64,000 bases of DNA from Acetoanaerobium noterae (GCF_900168025.1 NZ_FUYN01000003.1:1-64000), one strand, 5' to 3'. Shown: positions 28,826 through 37,973, numbered from the stretch's first letter. Translations and numbers: made by a program. Notes: generated from the sequence alone by a model not told the origin.

Positions 28826-29629
28826 TTATTTCGTTTTTACATACTTTCTTATATGCTGCATGTTGGGTCCAAACTCTTTATCTAGTTCCAGCTTATGCAT
28901 TTTATATATTTCAGCTATAAAAATATCATGTGAAATAAATGACTCTGCCATGAGCATAAATGCCTTATTCTCTGTCCATATTCCTTGGTCTATTCCTTTT
29001 TCAACAAAAACAGCAAATAAAGACTCTGCTCCATCTACGACAAGTGTAAACCACCTTCCAACTTCCTCAACTTGCTTTTCAAGCCCTTCCATCTCATGAA
29101 AATGCATAATCCCTATATCATTTTTAGTATCTCCATAGATAACACTCACAATTTCTATTCCTTTACTTTCAACTTCCTTTAGCTCATCTGCAAAAAAATC
29201 AAACTCTTCAGCCCAAGCTTCTAAATATAAAAAGGAATTTGCTTTAGGTATCATGTTTTTTATCTTTTGGAAAATATTATCTCTTCCTTCCAAATGCCAT
29301 AGATATGACACTTTTTGTGACTGGCTTAAGTTTTTAATATTCTTTTTAAGATAATCTACAGAATACTCAACATTTTCTTTGTATGTATCTAAAAATGCAT
29401 CAAAATCAACAGGAATATATTTTGTAGGGCTATCTCCAATTATATTAACTAAGTTTTTTGACAGAAGCTTACTCATAGTTTCATATATTTTAGCTTGGGG
29501 AACTCCAGAATCTTTACTTAGTTCATATGCTGTAACTTCAGGATTTTTAATTAGAGCGACATAGGCCTTTGCTTCATATTTATTTAGTCCAAAATCCATC
29601 ATTTTTTCTATAATTCTTTCCTGGTCCAA
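28826..29629 (-). CDS. TrmB-family transcriptional regulator
   Basis: 267 residues. The N-terminal TrmB-type winged helix (about 8-75; FGLNKYEAKAYVALIK, GVPQAKIYETMSKLLSKNLV) is clear. The C-terminal part has a phospholipase-D-like effector region (about 105-230), as in short bacterial TrmB proteins. TrmB regulators are best known as sugar sensors in archaea; the ligand here is unknown. The start is a TTG at 29629 after AAGGAGGA. It is the next gene after arcC, separated by a terminator, so read-through control of or by the arginine pathway is possible but unproven. Confidence 0.85.
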   Translation of the reverse strand: MDQERIIEKMMDFGLNKYEAKAYVALIKNPEVTAYELSKDSGVPQAKIYETMSKLLSKNLVNIIGDSPTKYIPVDFDAFLDTYKENVEYSVDYLKKNIKNLSQSQKVSYLWHLEGRDNIFQKIKNMIPKANSFLYLEAWAEEFDFFADELKEVESKGIEIVSVIYGDTKNDIGIMHFHEMEGLEKQVEEVGRWFTLVVDGAESLFAVFVEKGIDQGIWTENKAFMLMAESFISHDIFIAEIYKMHKLELDKEFGPNMQHIRKYVKTK

Positions 29630-29704
29630 AATGGCTCCTCCTTAAATTTTTATAAAATAAAATTGTTATGGTTTTAATCGTTTAAAATCATAACAACTCT
29701 ATTT

Positions 29705-29734
29705 TAAATAAAAGGGAAGATTTCTCTTCCCTTT
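29705..29734 (-). terminator. Terminator of the arc operon
   Basis: AAAGGGAAGA (29711-29720) and TCTTCCCTTT (from 29725) form a perfect 10-bp stem with a 4-base loop. On the minus strand TTATTTAAAA follows the stem's terminal T residues. It lies shortly after the arcC stop. Confidence 0.75.
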
Positions 29735-29748
29735 CACTACATTATATA

Positions 29749-30684
29749 CTATTTTACTATTCTTGTCCCTGTCTGACCTGCAATACCTGCTGATGCTTTT
29801 TCCAATGATGTAATAAGAGCTTTTCTGCCTTCTTTTGACTCAGCAAAGGATATAGCTGCTTTAACCTTTGGAAGCATTGAGCCAGGAGCGAAATGTCCTT
29901 CTTCAATATATTTTTCAGCTTCATTTATAGTTAAAGTTGAAAGCCACTGCTCGTTTTCTTTTCCAAAATTAATAGCAACTTGCTCTACTGCTGTAAGAAT
30001 GATTAGGTAATCTGCATCTAAAATTTCAGCAAGCTTTGCTGAAGCAAAATCCTTATCAATAACTGCAGGAATTCCGATTAATTTATTTCCTTCAGCATAA
30101 ACAGGAATTCCTCCTCCGCCAACAGCAATAACTACTTGATTGTTGTCAACTAGAGTCTTTATTGTTTCTTTTTCCGCTACATCTATAGGAAGTGGTGAAG
30201 CAACAACTCTTCTATAGCCTCTACCTGCATCCTCTTTCATTACAAAGCCTTTTTCTGTCATTAGCTTTTCTGCCTCTTCTTTAGAGTAAAAAGCTCCAAC
30301 AGGTTTAGTTGGGTTTTCAAATGCTGAATCATTTTTATCTACTATTACTTGAGTAACTACAGTAGCTACTGGGATTTGCATATCTCTTTCAAGTAGTTCT
30401 TCTCTAATCGCATTTTGAAGATGGTAGCCTATATAACCTTGGCTCATAGCTCCACACTCTGGAAATGGCATTTCTGGAGTAGCCGCAGATGATTTTGAAG
30501 CTACATCCATAGCAAGATTTATCATACCTACCTGTGGTCCGTTGCCATGGGCTATTATAACCTCATGACCATCAGCTATCAAATCCACGATTGGCTTTGC
30601 TGTATGTCTTACAGCTTGAATTTGCTCCTCAGGTGTATTCCCAAGGGCGTTTCCTCCTAGTGCAACAACAATTTTATCTTTCAT
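29749..30684 (-). CDS. arcC: Carbamate kinase
   Basis: Final step of arginine fermentation: carbamoyl phosphate plus ADP gives ATP, CO2 and ammonia. The amino-acid kinase fold shows VVALGGNALGNTPEEQ, AHGNGPQVGMINLA, EDAGRGYRRVVASPLP and VAVGGGGIPVY. The 311 residues are standard. It is third in arcABC, with a hairpin between it and arcB. Confidence 0.97.
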   Translation of the reverse strand: MKDKIVVALGGNALGNTPEEQIQAVRHTAKPIVDLIADGHEVIIAHGNGPQVGMINLAMDVASKSSAATPEMPFPECGAMSQGYIGYHLQNAIREELLERDMQIPVATVVTQVIVDKNDSAFENPTKPVGAFYSKEEAEKLMTEKGFVMKEDAGRGYRRVVASPLPIDVAEKETIKTLVDNNQVVIAVGGGGIPVYAEGNKLIGIPAVIDKDFASAKLAEILDADYLIILTAVEQVAINFGKENEQWLSTLTINEAEKYIEEGHFAPGSMLPKVKAAISFAESKEGRKALITSLEKASAGIAGQTGTRIVK

Positions 30685-30721
30685 TCATTTTCCTCCTAGT
30701 TTTATGCATAATTTAAGTCTA

Positions 30722-30750
30722 TAAAAGCAGGGAAAACTCCCCTGCTTTTA
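30722..30750. repeat. Hairpin between arcB and arcC
   Basis: TAAAAGCAGGG (30722-30732) pairs perfectly with CCCTGCTTTTA (30740-30750). A strong T-run follows only on the plus strand. On the minus (coding) strand it probably acts as an mRNA-stability or partial-termination element that lowers arcC relative to arcAB. Confidence 0.6.
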
Positions 30751-30774
30751 GTTTTTTTATTTAATCGATTAATC

Positions 30775-31773
30775 TTATAAGTTTCCTATAGTTGCAACCA
30801 TTACAGCTTTTATAGTATGCATTCTGTTTTCAGCCTCATCAAATACTTTTGAATGTCTGCTTCTGAAAACTTCATCAGTAACTTCCATAGACTCAAGTCC
30901 AAACTTCTCATAGATATCTTTACCTACTGTTGTGTTTAAATCATGGAAAGCTGGTAAGCAATGTAAGAATAGAACATCTGGGTTTTCTGTCTTCTTAATC
31001 ATATCCATGTTAACTTGGTAAGGCTTAAGCTGCTTGATTCTTTCTTCAAACATAGCCTCTTCACCCATAGAAACCCATACATCTGTATAAATAACATCTG
31101 CATTTTTTACATCATCTATATTTTCACTGAAGTTAATAGATGCGCCAGTTTCCTTAGCAACTTCTTTCATTTCAGCAACTAGCTCTTCTGCTGGCCATAA
31201 TTCTTTTGGTGCAAGACCCCAGAACTCCATACCCATTTTTGCTGCACCTATCATTAAAGAGTTACCCATGTTATTTCTTGCATCTCCAGCATAAACAAAT
31301 TTAACTTTGTTAAGTGGCTTAGCAACATGCTCTTTGATAGTTAAAAAGTCAGCTAAAATTTGAGTTGGGTGATAAAGGTCAGTAAGACCGTTCCATACTG
31401 GCACTCCTGCATTTGCTGCTAAAATTTCTACTGTCTCCTGCTTAAAGCCTCTAAACTCAATACCATCATAAAATCTTCCAAGTACCTTAGCTGTATCTTC
31501 GATTGATTCTTTTTTACCCATTTGACTATCGCCAGAACCTAAGAATGTAACATGACCACCTTCATCAAGTACTCCAACTTCAAATGCGCATCTAGTTCTT
31601 GTTGAGGTTTTTTCAAATAGTAAAACTACATTTTTCCCTTCAAGTAGATTTCCTTTAATGCCTGCTCTTTTTTTCGCTTTTAAATCAGCTGATAGATCTA
31701 AAAGATAGTTGATTTCTTCTGGTGTAAAATGCTTTAATGTTAAAAAACTTCTTCCTTTAAGACTTACTGGCAT
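30775..31773 (-). CDS. arcB: Ornithine carbamoyltransferase (catabolic)
   Basis: Splits citrulline with phosphate to ornithine and carbamoyl phosphate. The carbamoyl-phosphate site [15 protein letters not shown], the ornithine-loop HCLPAFHD and [14 protein letters not shown] are present. The 332 residues match catabolic ArcB. The catabolic role is inferred from its place between arcA and arcC. A GGAGGG Shine-Dalgarno precedes the ATG. Confidence 0.97.
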   Translation of the reverse strand: MPVSLKGRSFLTLKHFTPEEINYLLDLSADLKAKKRAGIKGNLLEGKNVVLLFEKTSTRTRCAFEVGVLDEGGHVTFLGSGDSQMGKKESIEDTAKVLGRFYDGIEFRGFKQETVEILAANAGVPVWNGLTDLYHPTQILADFLTIKEHVAKPLNKVKFVYAGDARNNMGNSLMIGAAKMGMEFWGLAPKELWPAEELVAEMKEVAKETGASINFSENIDDVKNADVIYTDVWVSMGEEAMFEERIKQLKPYQVNMDMIKKTENPDVLFLHCLPAFHDLNTTVGKDIYEKFGLESMEVTDEVFRSRHSKVFDEAENRMHTIKAVMVATIGNL

Positions 31774-31843
31774 ATTGTATTCCCTCCAATTTTTAAATTA
31801 AAAATTATTATTATTCTATAGGCCAAGCCTAAGTTTAAGTGTA

Positions 31844-33076
31844 TTATAGATTTTCTCTGTATAAAGGCATAGACATGCAGCGTGGACCGCCTCTACCTCT
31901 TGAAAGCTCACTCGATGGCATTATATGAAGCTTTACTCCAGCTTCCTCAAGTAGCTTATTTGTTACATGATTTCTAGAATAAACAACTACCTCACCTGGA
32001 GCAATTGCAAGAGTATTCGATCCATCATTCCACTGCTCTCTAGCGGCATCAATCATATCTCCTCCACCACAACGGATTAAAGTAACCTTTTCAACTTCAA
32101 GATATTTTGCCAATACCTTATCTAGCTCCTGAGTTTCTTTTTGGATTTTTATACTGTTACCTTCTCCTCTGCTAATAGCATATACTGTAAGAGGTCCTTC
32201 GATTTCAGGATGTATTGTAAATTTGTCAAAATCAATCATTGTGAAAACTGTATCTAGATGCATAAACGCTCTTTTATTAGGTATGTGGAAAGCTAAAACT
32301 GTTTTAAAGCTCTCATCCTTATCAAAAATACGTTTCGCCATTTTTTCGATAGAAGCAGCATCTGTTCTTTCAGAAATACCTATAGCTAGTACTTCTTTAT
32401 TAAGTACAAGCTCATCTCCGCCTTCTAATGAAGTGGTGTCATCCCTGTCAAACCATCTAGGAATGTTACTATCTTTAAAGCGTGGATGATTTTCAAAGAT
32501 ATACTTTGCAAATAAGGTTTCTCTATTTCTTGTAACAGTGCGCATGTGATTCAACGAAATTCCAGAGCCAATAGTAGCAAAAGGATCTCGCGTGAAATAT
32601 AGATTAGGCATAGGGTCTGCCACGAAAGGATAGCCTGAGTCTGCCATGTCAGCAAGAGAAGTTGCATTGTAATTTGGAAGTTCTGATTTTCTGATTCCCT
32701 CCATCATTTTGTCAACTAATTCTCTATTTGTTTTACAATTTAATAAGAGTTCTTTTACTAGCTGTTTTTTCTTCTCACCAAGAATTCCAGCTTCTTTAAT
32801 ATATTCCTCTACAAATCTTTCTTTTACACTAGCATCTTCGATTGCCTCTGCTGCTAAATCCTCCAAATAGAGTACCTCTACTCCATTGTCAGATAAAATT
32901 TTGGCAAAAGCATCATGCTCTTGTCTGGCTACTTCCAAGTAAGGAATATCATCAAACAACAGTCTATCCATCAGATCTGGTGTAAGATTCTCAATTTCTT
33001 TTCCTGGTCTGTGAAGCAGTACAGTCTTTAGTTTACCAATTTCTGAATAAACATTAAGAACCTTCTTGTCTTCCAT
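31844..33076 (-). CDS. arcA: Arginine deiminase
   Basis: Converts arginine to citrulline and ammonia. The N-terminal [36 protein letters not shown] and [13 protein letters not shown] motifs and the catalytic cysteine in [10 protein letters not shown] are all present. The frame is open to 33139, but the family start [14 protein letters not shown] begins at ATG 33076. GAGGTG lies six bases before it, giving 410 residues, the usual length. First gene of arcABC, read from a strong promoter about 170 bases upstream. Confidence 0.97.
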   Translation of the reverse strand: MEDKKVLNVYSEIGKLKTVLLHRPGKEIENLTPDLMDRLLFDDIPYLEVARQEHDAFAKILSDNGVEVLYLEDLAAEAIEDASVKERFVEEYIKEAGILGEKKKQLVKELLLNCKTNRELVDKMMEGIRKSELPNYNATSLADMADSGYPFVADPMPNLYFTRDPFATIGSGISLNHMRTVTRNRETLFAKYIFENHPRFKDSNIPRWFDRDDTTSLEGGDELVLNKEVLAIGISERTDAASIEKMAKRIFDKDESFKTVLAFHIPNKRAFMHLDTVFTMIDFDKFTIHPEIEGPLTVYAISRGEGNSIKIQKETQELDKVLAKYLEVEKVTLIRCGGGDMIDAAREQWNDGSNTLAIAPGEVVVYSRNHVTNKLLEEAGVKLHIMPSSELSRGRGGPRCMSMPLYRENL

Positions 33077-33154
33077 TACAGTCACCTCAATTTTATTTTT
33101 TTCCATAACTTTGAAAATTTTGTTATACCATGCTACCATATTTTAAATAATAGG

Positions 33155-33177
33155 TAGGTGATAATCAGTCTCACCTA
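33155..33177 (-). repeat. Hairpin in the arcA leader
   Basis: TAGGTGA and TCACCTA (33155-33161 and 33171-33177) are perfect 7-bp arms around nine bases, inside the predicted 5' untranslated region of arcA. No T-run follows, so it is not a terminator. Confidence 0.45.
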
Positions 33178-33246
33178 ATATTATATACCCAATAAAAATA
33201 AATTAAACATTTATTGTACTACAAAGGTGGTTATTATCTACACAGT

Positions 33247-33277
33247 TAGTATAATACTAGCATAATAATTGTGTCAA
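33247..33277 (-). promoter_or_regulatory. arc operon promoter with overlapping palindrome
   Basis: On the minus strand there is a perfect -35 TTGACA (33272-33277), an 18-bp spacer and a -10 TATACT (33248-33253). A perfect 13-bp palindrome TAGTATAATACTA (33247-33259) covers the -10 and could be an operator. I see no clear consensus ArgR box. Beyond this and the leader hairpin, the 309-base gap from 33077 to 33385 shows only AT-rich sequence. Confidence 0.7.
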
Positions 33278-33385
33278 ATGTTTTCCTGTATATTTTTTCA
33301 AAATTTCAAATAATTAATTTAATCCAATTTTCTTTATTTTCCGATAATTATACTTTTTAATTTTTCTAACTATAATCCTTATAAT

Positions 33386-34228
33386 TTATATTTTCAATAC
33401 ATTATTTTGCCCTGTTGATTTTTTTACTGGGATTTGAATCTCAGATATGTATTCTTCTTCAGAATCAGAAAAATCATAATCCACAATGTTTTTTTCTATT
33501 GAGTTTCCTGTAATCTCATAGCCATTGAGCTCTATCCATGAAATTAAAATTTCATAATGCCTATGCATATCTCTATAGGGTCCCAAAAAACTAATGCAAG
33601 CATACTCTCCTTTAGGCAAGGTTATTATTTCCGGTTTTAAAATATCTTCAGTAAATGGAAGCTCAATAAAATAACTAAACTTATTAAAAATACCTTTTTC
33701 CAAATCTTCCTTTTCCAGAGAGGTGTATATCTGTCCATCAACAAGCCATGAACTCATAGCTATATACTGTTTGTTGTCGCTAAACATTTTCTTAGTTTCA
33801 TAATGATCATCCTTTTGCTTTATTCTAAGAAAAATACCACTTCTAGCTGGCATCATCTTTAGTCTCACTATGTCTAAATCTTTTTGAGCTGACTCAATTA
33901 TCTGTATTTTTGTCTTAATCTTATTTTCTAAAGCACTCCAGTGTTGAACCTTTGCATGGGCCTCCTTCTCTTTTTTCTTTAAAAGAACCAAAAGATTTTC
34001 AGTATTTTTATTATGGAGATAATTTTTTATATCCTCAAGCGATATATCTAGACTTTTAAAGAAAAGTATCCTGCTAAGCTTAAAAAAATCCCTAACATCA
34101 TAATACCTATAGGAATTATCTTTATTGCACTGAGGCTTAAGTAATCCTTTTTTGTCATAATGTCTAATAGTATCCGTGCTTATATTGAAAAGTTTGGCCA
34201 ATTCTCCAATCATGAACTTTTCTTTCAT
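33386..34228 (-). CDS. MerR-family activator with GyrI-like ligand-binding domain
   Basis: 280 residues. The MerR winged helix is at residues 5-75 (MIGELAKLFNISTDTIRHYDKKGLL, YRYYDVRDFFKLSRIL), followed by a coiled-coil dimerisation helix (about 78-118). A C-terminal GyrI/effector-binding domain like that of BmrR (about 125-275) senses hydrophobic or cationic compounds in known cases. It is divergent from an MFS transporter whose promoter carries a canonical MerR dyad. The regulator very probably activates that gene, but the inducer is unknown. Confidence 0.9.
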   Translation of the reverse strand: MKEKFMIGELAKLFNISTDTIRHYDKKGLLKPQCNKDNSYRYYDVRDFFKLSRILFFKSLDISLEDIKNYLHNKNTENLLVLLKKKEKEAHAKVQHWSALENKIKTKIQIIESAQKDLDIVRLKMMPARSGIFLRIKQKDDHYETKKMFSDNKQYIAMSSWLVDGQIYTSLEKEDLEKGIFNKFSYFIELPFTEDILKPEIITLPKGEYACISFLGPYRDMHRHYEILISWIELNGYEITGNSIEKNIVDYDFSDSEEEYISEIQIPVKKSTGQNNVLKI

Positions 34229-34327
34229 AAATCTCTCCTTTACTTATGACTATATCTATTGTTTGGATTATTATACTTTAAATTCAGCTATAAAAAAACT
34301 CAATATACTTTTTTTGTAAAAAAATAT

Positions 34328-34358
34328 TTGACCTTTGAGTAACTCTAAAGTTTATAAT
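34328..34358 (+). promoter_or_regulatory. MerR-type promoter of the OFA transporter
   Basis: There is a -35 TTGACC (34328-34333), a 19-bp spacer and a -10 TATAAT (34353-34358). A 21-bp dyad fills the spacer: ACCTTTGAGT-A-ACTCTAAAGT (34331-34351), with 8 of 10 positions symmetric. An overlong 19-bp spacer spanned by an operator dyad is the hallmark of promoters activated by DNA untwisting by MerR-family proteins. Confidence 0.85.
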
Positions 34359-34399
34359 CAACTCACATTTATTTTTTGATATTATATGGAGGTCGTTTG

Positions 34400-35638
34400 A
34401 TGGAAAACAAAAGTTTGGCAAAACAGGCTTGGACAGTATTATTAGCTGGTCTTGGCGTAAATCTAACTATCGGCGTTTTATATTCTTGGAGCGTTATAAA
34501 AAAATCACTAGTTGCTGATTTGAATTGGTCAAACAGCGAAGCTTCACTTCCTTACACAGTTGCTATTTTAGTATGGGCTCTTACTCTTCTTGTTGCAGGA
34601 AAGCTTCAAGATAAATATGGTCCAAAGAAAATCGTTATACTTGGAACTATCTTTACAGCTCTAGGTCTTATTTTATCAAGTTTTACAACAAATCCTGCAA
34701 TAATAGTATTGTCATATGGAATAATAACTGGAGGTGGAATAGGCTTTGCTTACGCTTCAGTAACTCCTCCAGCGCTAAAATGGTTTCACCCAGCAAAAAA
34801 AGGTATGGTTACTGGAATAGTTGTAAGTGGTATGGGTCTTGCTTCTCTTTACATAGCTCCTATTACCACAGCTCTAATTTCATCGTTTGGCATCTCAAGA
34901 ACTTTTTTAATACTGGGTATTTTTATATTAATTGTTGGAACTGGAATAGCTCAGCTAATTAAAAATCCTCCTGAGGGTTATGTTCCTGAAGAACCAAAAA
35001 ATATGAAAAACTCAAACTCTCCTAAATCAAAACCAGTAGCTGATTTTGATTGGAGGGGTATAATTAAAACTAAAGAATTTTATTTTTTATGGATAATGTT
35101 TGCCCTGTCATCATCAGCTGGTCTAATGATAATAGGAAATCTAGCAGCCATTTCTTTAGAGCAGGCTTCATGGGATAAAGGATTCTTTTTAGTTGGATTG
35201 CTTGCTATATTCAATGCCCTAGGTCGTATAGGTGCAGGCCTTCTTTCTGATAAAATCGGTCGTATACGTACGCTTACTTTAGTTCTTGCTATACAGGGAA
35301 TAAATATGTTGTTATTTGCTAGTTATGTAAATCCAATCGGAATTACTATAGGAACTATGTTAGCAGGTATAGGCTATGGTTCACTACTCAGTCTTTTCCC
35401 ATCTCTTACTGCAGATTTTTATGGAGTAAAAAACTTTGGTGGAAATTATGGCGTTTTATATACAGCATGGGGTATAAGTGGAACCATCGGACCTATTATG
35501 GCAGCTGTCATAGTTGATAGCACAGGTTCATACAATCTTGCATACCTTATATCTGCTGGACTACTTATATTTGCAATAGGAATATCCCTAATAACAAAAA
35601 ATCCTCAAGATTCAAAAAGAATAAATCAAGCAGCTTAA
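34400..35638 (+). CDS. MFS transporter, OFA (oxalate/formate antiporter) family
   Basis: About 412 residues with 12 predicted membrane helices in two halves separated by a hydrophilic loop (EEPKNMKNSNSPKSKP, about residues 195-215). The MFS motif AGKLQDKYGPKK follows helix 2, and a second copy GLLSDKIGRIRT is in the C-terminal half. NLTIGVLYSWSVIKK at the start is typical of the OFA family. I start at ATG 34400 behind GGAGG; an upstream ATG at 34376 lacks one. The substrate, possibly a monocarboxylate, is not determinable. Confidence 0.88.
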   Translation: MENKSLAKQAWTVLLAGLGVNLTIGVLYSWSVIKKSLVADLNWSNSEASLPYTVAILVWALTLLVAGKLQDKYGPKKIVILGTIFTALGLILSSFTTNPAIIVLSYGIITGGGIGFAYASVTPPALKWFHPAKKGMVTGIVVSGMGLASLYIAPITTALISSFGISRTFLILGIFILIVGTGIAQLIKNPPEGYVPEEPKNMKNSNSPKSKPVADFDWRGIIKTKEFYFLWIMFALSSSAGLMIIGNLAAISLEQASWDKGFFLVGLLAIFNALGRIGAGLLSDKIGRIRTLTLVLAIQGINMLLFASYVNPIGITIGTMLAGIGYGSLLSLFPSLTADFYGVKNFGGNYGVLYTAWGISGTIGPIMAAVIVDSTGSYNLAYLISAGLLIFAIGISLITKNPQDSKRINQAA

Positions 35639-35664
35639 AAAATATCCCTCTTAGCATTTTTGTT

Positions 35665-35694
35665 TTGTTTTCATTCACAGTTTAAAGGTATAAT
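35665..35694 (+). promoter_or_regulatory. Promoter of the PsuG-like gene
   Basis: There is a -35 TTGTTT (35665-35670), an 18-bp spacer and a perfect -10 TATAAT (35689-35694), about 54 bases before the start codon. Confidence 0.55.
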
Positions 35695-35747
35695 AACTAA
35701 TATGCCGCTAACTTAAATGAAAATTGACATGTTAAGGGGGTTTTTTT

Positions 35748-36668
35748 ATGAATAAATACCTTTTTATAGAAAAAAACTTAGAAAAGATAATCCGCTCAAA
35801 TAAGCCTGTAGTGGGTTTAGAATTAAATAGTATATCAAAGGTTGTTCCTTATCCGCAGAGCTTAAATTTAGCAATGGAGATTGAAGATATAATTAAAAGC
35901 AGTGGAGCCTACCCTGCAACTTTAGGAATTATTGATGGAAAGCTAATCGCAGGTCTTACTTCATCTGAAATAGCATATCTACTCAGCATGGATCACGCGC
36001 CTAAAATATCAACAAGAGATATTTCCTATTTTATATCTCAAAAGCTTTCTGGGACACTTACTTCAGCTGCAGCTCTTTTTATTTCCAAGCTTGCCGGAAT
36101 AAGAGTTCTGTCAACAGCTGCTATTGGTGGAGTTCATAGAGGTGCAGTTGAAAACTTTGATATATCATCCGATTTACAAGAGCTCTCATCTACAAATGTA
36201 GCTGTAGTTTGCTCTGGAGTAAACTACATTTTCGATATCCCTTTGACTTTGGAATATCTAAAAACATACGGAGTACCCGTTGTGGGATATACTACAGATA
36301 TTTTTCCAGCTTTTTATGTATTAGACGACCGCCTCAAGGTGGAGTATAGGATAGACCACCCTAAAGAAATTGCTAGCTTGATTGATACAAAATGGAACCT
36401 GGGAATAAAAGGTGGAGTAATAGTTGCTAATCCTGTTCCTCCTGCATGCGTTATTGATAGAGAAACTATGGAAAGCTATGTGAAAATGGCGCTAGAAAAA
36501 GCAAGGCAGTCACATATAGATAGAAAAGACTTTACTTCGTATATGATAGAGGAAATAGACAGTTACACAAAAGGTAAAACTATGCAGTATATAGGTGAAA
36601 TTCTAAAAAACAACGCTAGACTCTCATGCATTATAAGTGACGAATTGACAAATTTATACAAGGAATAA
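35748..36668 (+). CDS. PsuG-family protein (pseudouridine-5'-phosphate glycosidase fold) lacking the Schiff-base lysine
   Basis: 306 residues, collinear with PsuG (YeiN/IndA) throughout: YPATLGIIDGKLIAGLTSSE, KISTRDIS, IGGVHRGAVENFDISSDLQEL and VGYTTDIFPAF. Known PsuG enzymes break the C-C bond of pseudouridine phosphate using a lysine (Lys166 in E. coli, in AGAKSIL). Here that segment reads SGVNYIF, with Asn159. The ESTIISHGMP segment is ELNSISKVVP, so the catalytic Glu is kept (Glu25) but neighbouring Ser, Thr and His are lost. The Lys93 (Lys86 here) and Asp149 (Asp142) equivalents remain. No pseudouridine kinase is adjacent. It may be inactive, or have a different activity. Confidence 0.8.
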   Translation: MNKYLFIEKNLEKIIRSNKPVVGLELNSISKVVPYPQSLNLAMEIEDIIKSSGAYPATLGIIDGKLIAGLTSSEIAYLLSMDHAPKISTRDISYFISQKLSGTLTSAAALFISKLAGIRVLSTAAIGGVHRGAVENFDISSDLQELSSTNVAVVCSGVNYIFDIPLTLEYLKTYGVPVVGYTTDIFPAFYVLDDRLKVEYRIDHPKEIASLIDTKWNLGIKGGVIVANPVPPACVIDRETMESYVKMALEKARQSHIDRKDFTSYMIEEIDSYTKGKTMQYIGEILKNNARLSCIISDELTNLYKE

Positions 36669-36675
36669 TTTAAAA

Positions 36676-36727
36676 AAACTCCATCAAGTCCATTTAGCTT
36701 TTTTAGCTAAGGTCTTAGATGGAGTTT
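36676..36727. terminator. Shared bidirectional terminator (psuG-like / pfp)
   Basis: AAACTCCATC (36676-36685) pairs with GATGGAGTTT (36718-36727). An inner TTAGCT/AGCTAA stem caps it. A-runs on the left side and T-rich flanks serve both converging genes. Confidence 0.75.
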
Positions 36728-36752
36728 ATAATTTCTATAATTTATAATACTA

Positions 36753-37973
36753 TTATATATTTTTAAGAATTTTATCTACTTTAGGAGCTCTAAGCATATG
36801 AGCTGTAAATGGATCTTGACCTATAAGTGGCCTTAGATAATTTTTAAAAGCCTCTGTTACATGATTTCCTTCTTTATTTATAAAATGTTCTGGCATTGAT
36901 TTTGTATATTTTGCTACCTTGTCTAAGCTAGTAAGCCTGTAATCTACAGAATAATCTCCAGTTCTGTGTATAGTAATGGAACCATCCATATTATGCCAAA
37001 GAGCGAACTGCGCAGCTTTTTCTCCCACTTCTCTAGCTTCATGCTGATCCACTTCTGAAACACATCCCATGAAGGACCTTTGCAAATATCCAAAAGTATC
37101 TGATCTGACTCTGCTTATTCCTAAATTCTCTTTAACATAGCTAGCTAGCTTTTCACCTAATGCTCCTGTAGAGGAAAGCACTATATTACCATGGGCATCG
37201 TATTCAATTTTGCTCATTAAGTCTTTTGCAACAGGAACGCCATCTTCATTTTTTATACCTTCTGATACTGCAACAACGCATCTTCCGTATTTTCTATATA
37301 CTTCTCTTACATCTCCTAAAAATTTCTCTTTATCAAACGGAACCTCTGGCAAGTATATAAGGTGAGGACCATCGTCAGGAAATTTCTGAGCAATGGCAGA
37401 AGCTGCAGTTAAAAAACCTGCATCTCGTCCCATAACTACTCCTATATATACACCAGGAAGTGCTCTATTGTCTAAATCAACTCCATTGAAAGCTTGAGAA
37501 ACAAACTTTGCAGCAGAACCATATCCTGGAGTGTGGTCATTTACTAAAAGATCATTGTCTATGGTTTTAGGAATATGTATAGCTCTAAACTCATATGAGG
37601 ATTTTTTTGCATTTTCATTAACTATATTCACAGTTGATGCAGAATCATTTCCTCCAATATAAAAGAAATATCTCACATCATGAGCCTTTAATACCTCAAA
37701 TATCTCTTTGCAATATTTTTCATCGGGCTTATCTCTTGTAGAAAATAGCGCTGAAGATGGTGTATTCGCAACGCATTCCAAATTATGAGTCGTTTCTTGA
37801 GTAAGATCAAGAAAATCTTCATTAATTATACCTCTAACACCATGAACCGCTCCATAAACTCTCTCAACCTGAGGAAATTTTCTAGACTCTAAAGCTGCAC
37901 CAACTAAAGATTGATTAATTACAGCTGTGGGTCCTCCACCTTGAGCTATGACAACCTTGCCTTTTAGTACCAT
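36753..37973 (-). CDS. pfp: Diphosphate-dependent 6-phosphofructokinase
   Basis: Glycolytic phosphofructokinase of 406 residues using pyrophosphate. The N-terminal IAQGGGPTAVINQSL, YIGGNDSAST (Asp after GGN in place of the ATP-enzyme GGDGS) and PKTIDNDL, whose lysine is characteristic of PPi enzymes, support PPi use. GVYIGVVMGRDAGFL follows. Being reversible, it can act in both glycolysis and gluconeogenesis and save ATP. An AGGGGG Shine-Dalgarno precedes the ATG. Confidence 0.9.
   Translation of the reverse strand: MVLKGKVVIAQGGGPTAVINQSLVGAALESRKFPQVERVYGAVHGVRGIINEDFLDLTQETTHNLECVANTPSSALFSTRDKPDEKYCKEIFEVLKAHDVRYFFYIGGNDSASTVNIVNENAKKSSYEFRAIHIPKTIDNDLLVNDHTPGYGSAAKFVSQAFNGVDLDNRALPGVYIGVVMGRDAGFLTAASAIAQKFPDDGPHLIYLPEVPFDKEKFLGDVREVYRKYGRCVVAVSEGIKNEDGVPVAKDLMSKIEYDAHGNIVLSSTGALGEKLASYVKENLGISRVRSDTFGYLQRSFMGCVSEVDQHEAREVGEKAAQFALWHNMDGSITIHRTGDYSVDYRLTSLDKVAKYTKSMPEHFINKEGNHVTEAFKNYLRPLIGQDPFTAHMLRAPKVDKILKNI

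Noticed and set aside
33077-33139. N-terminal extension of arginine deiminase (21 extra codons)
   Set aside because: It lacks family similarity, and a well-spaced GAGGTG precedes the internal ATG that yields the standard protein length.
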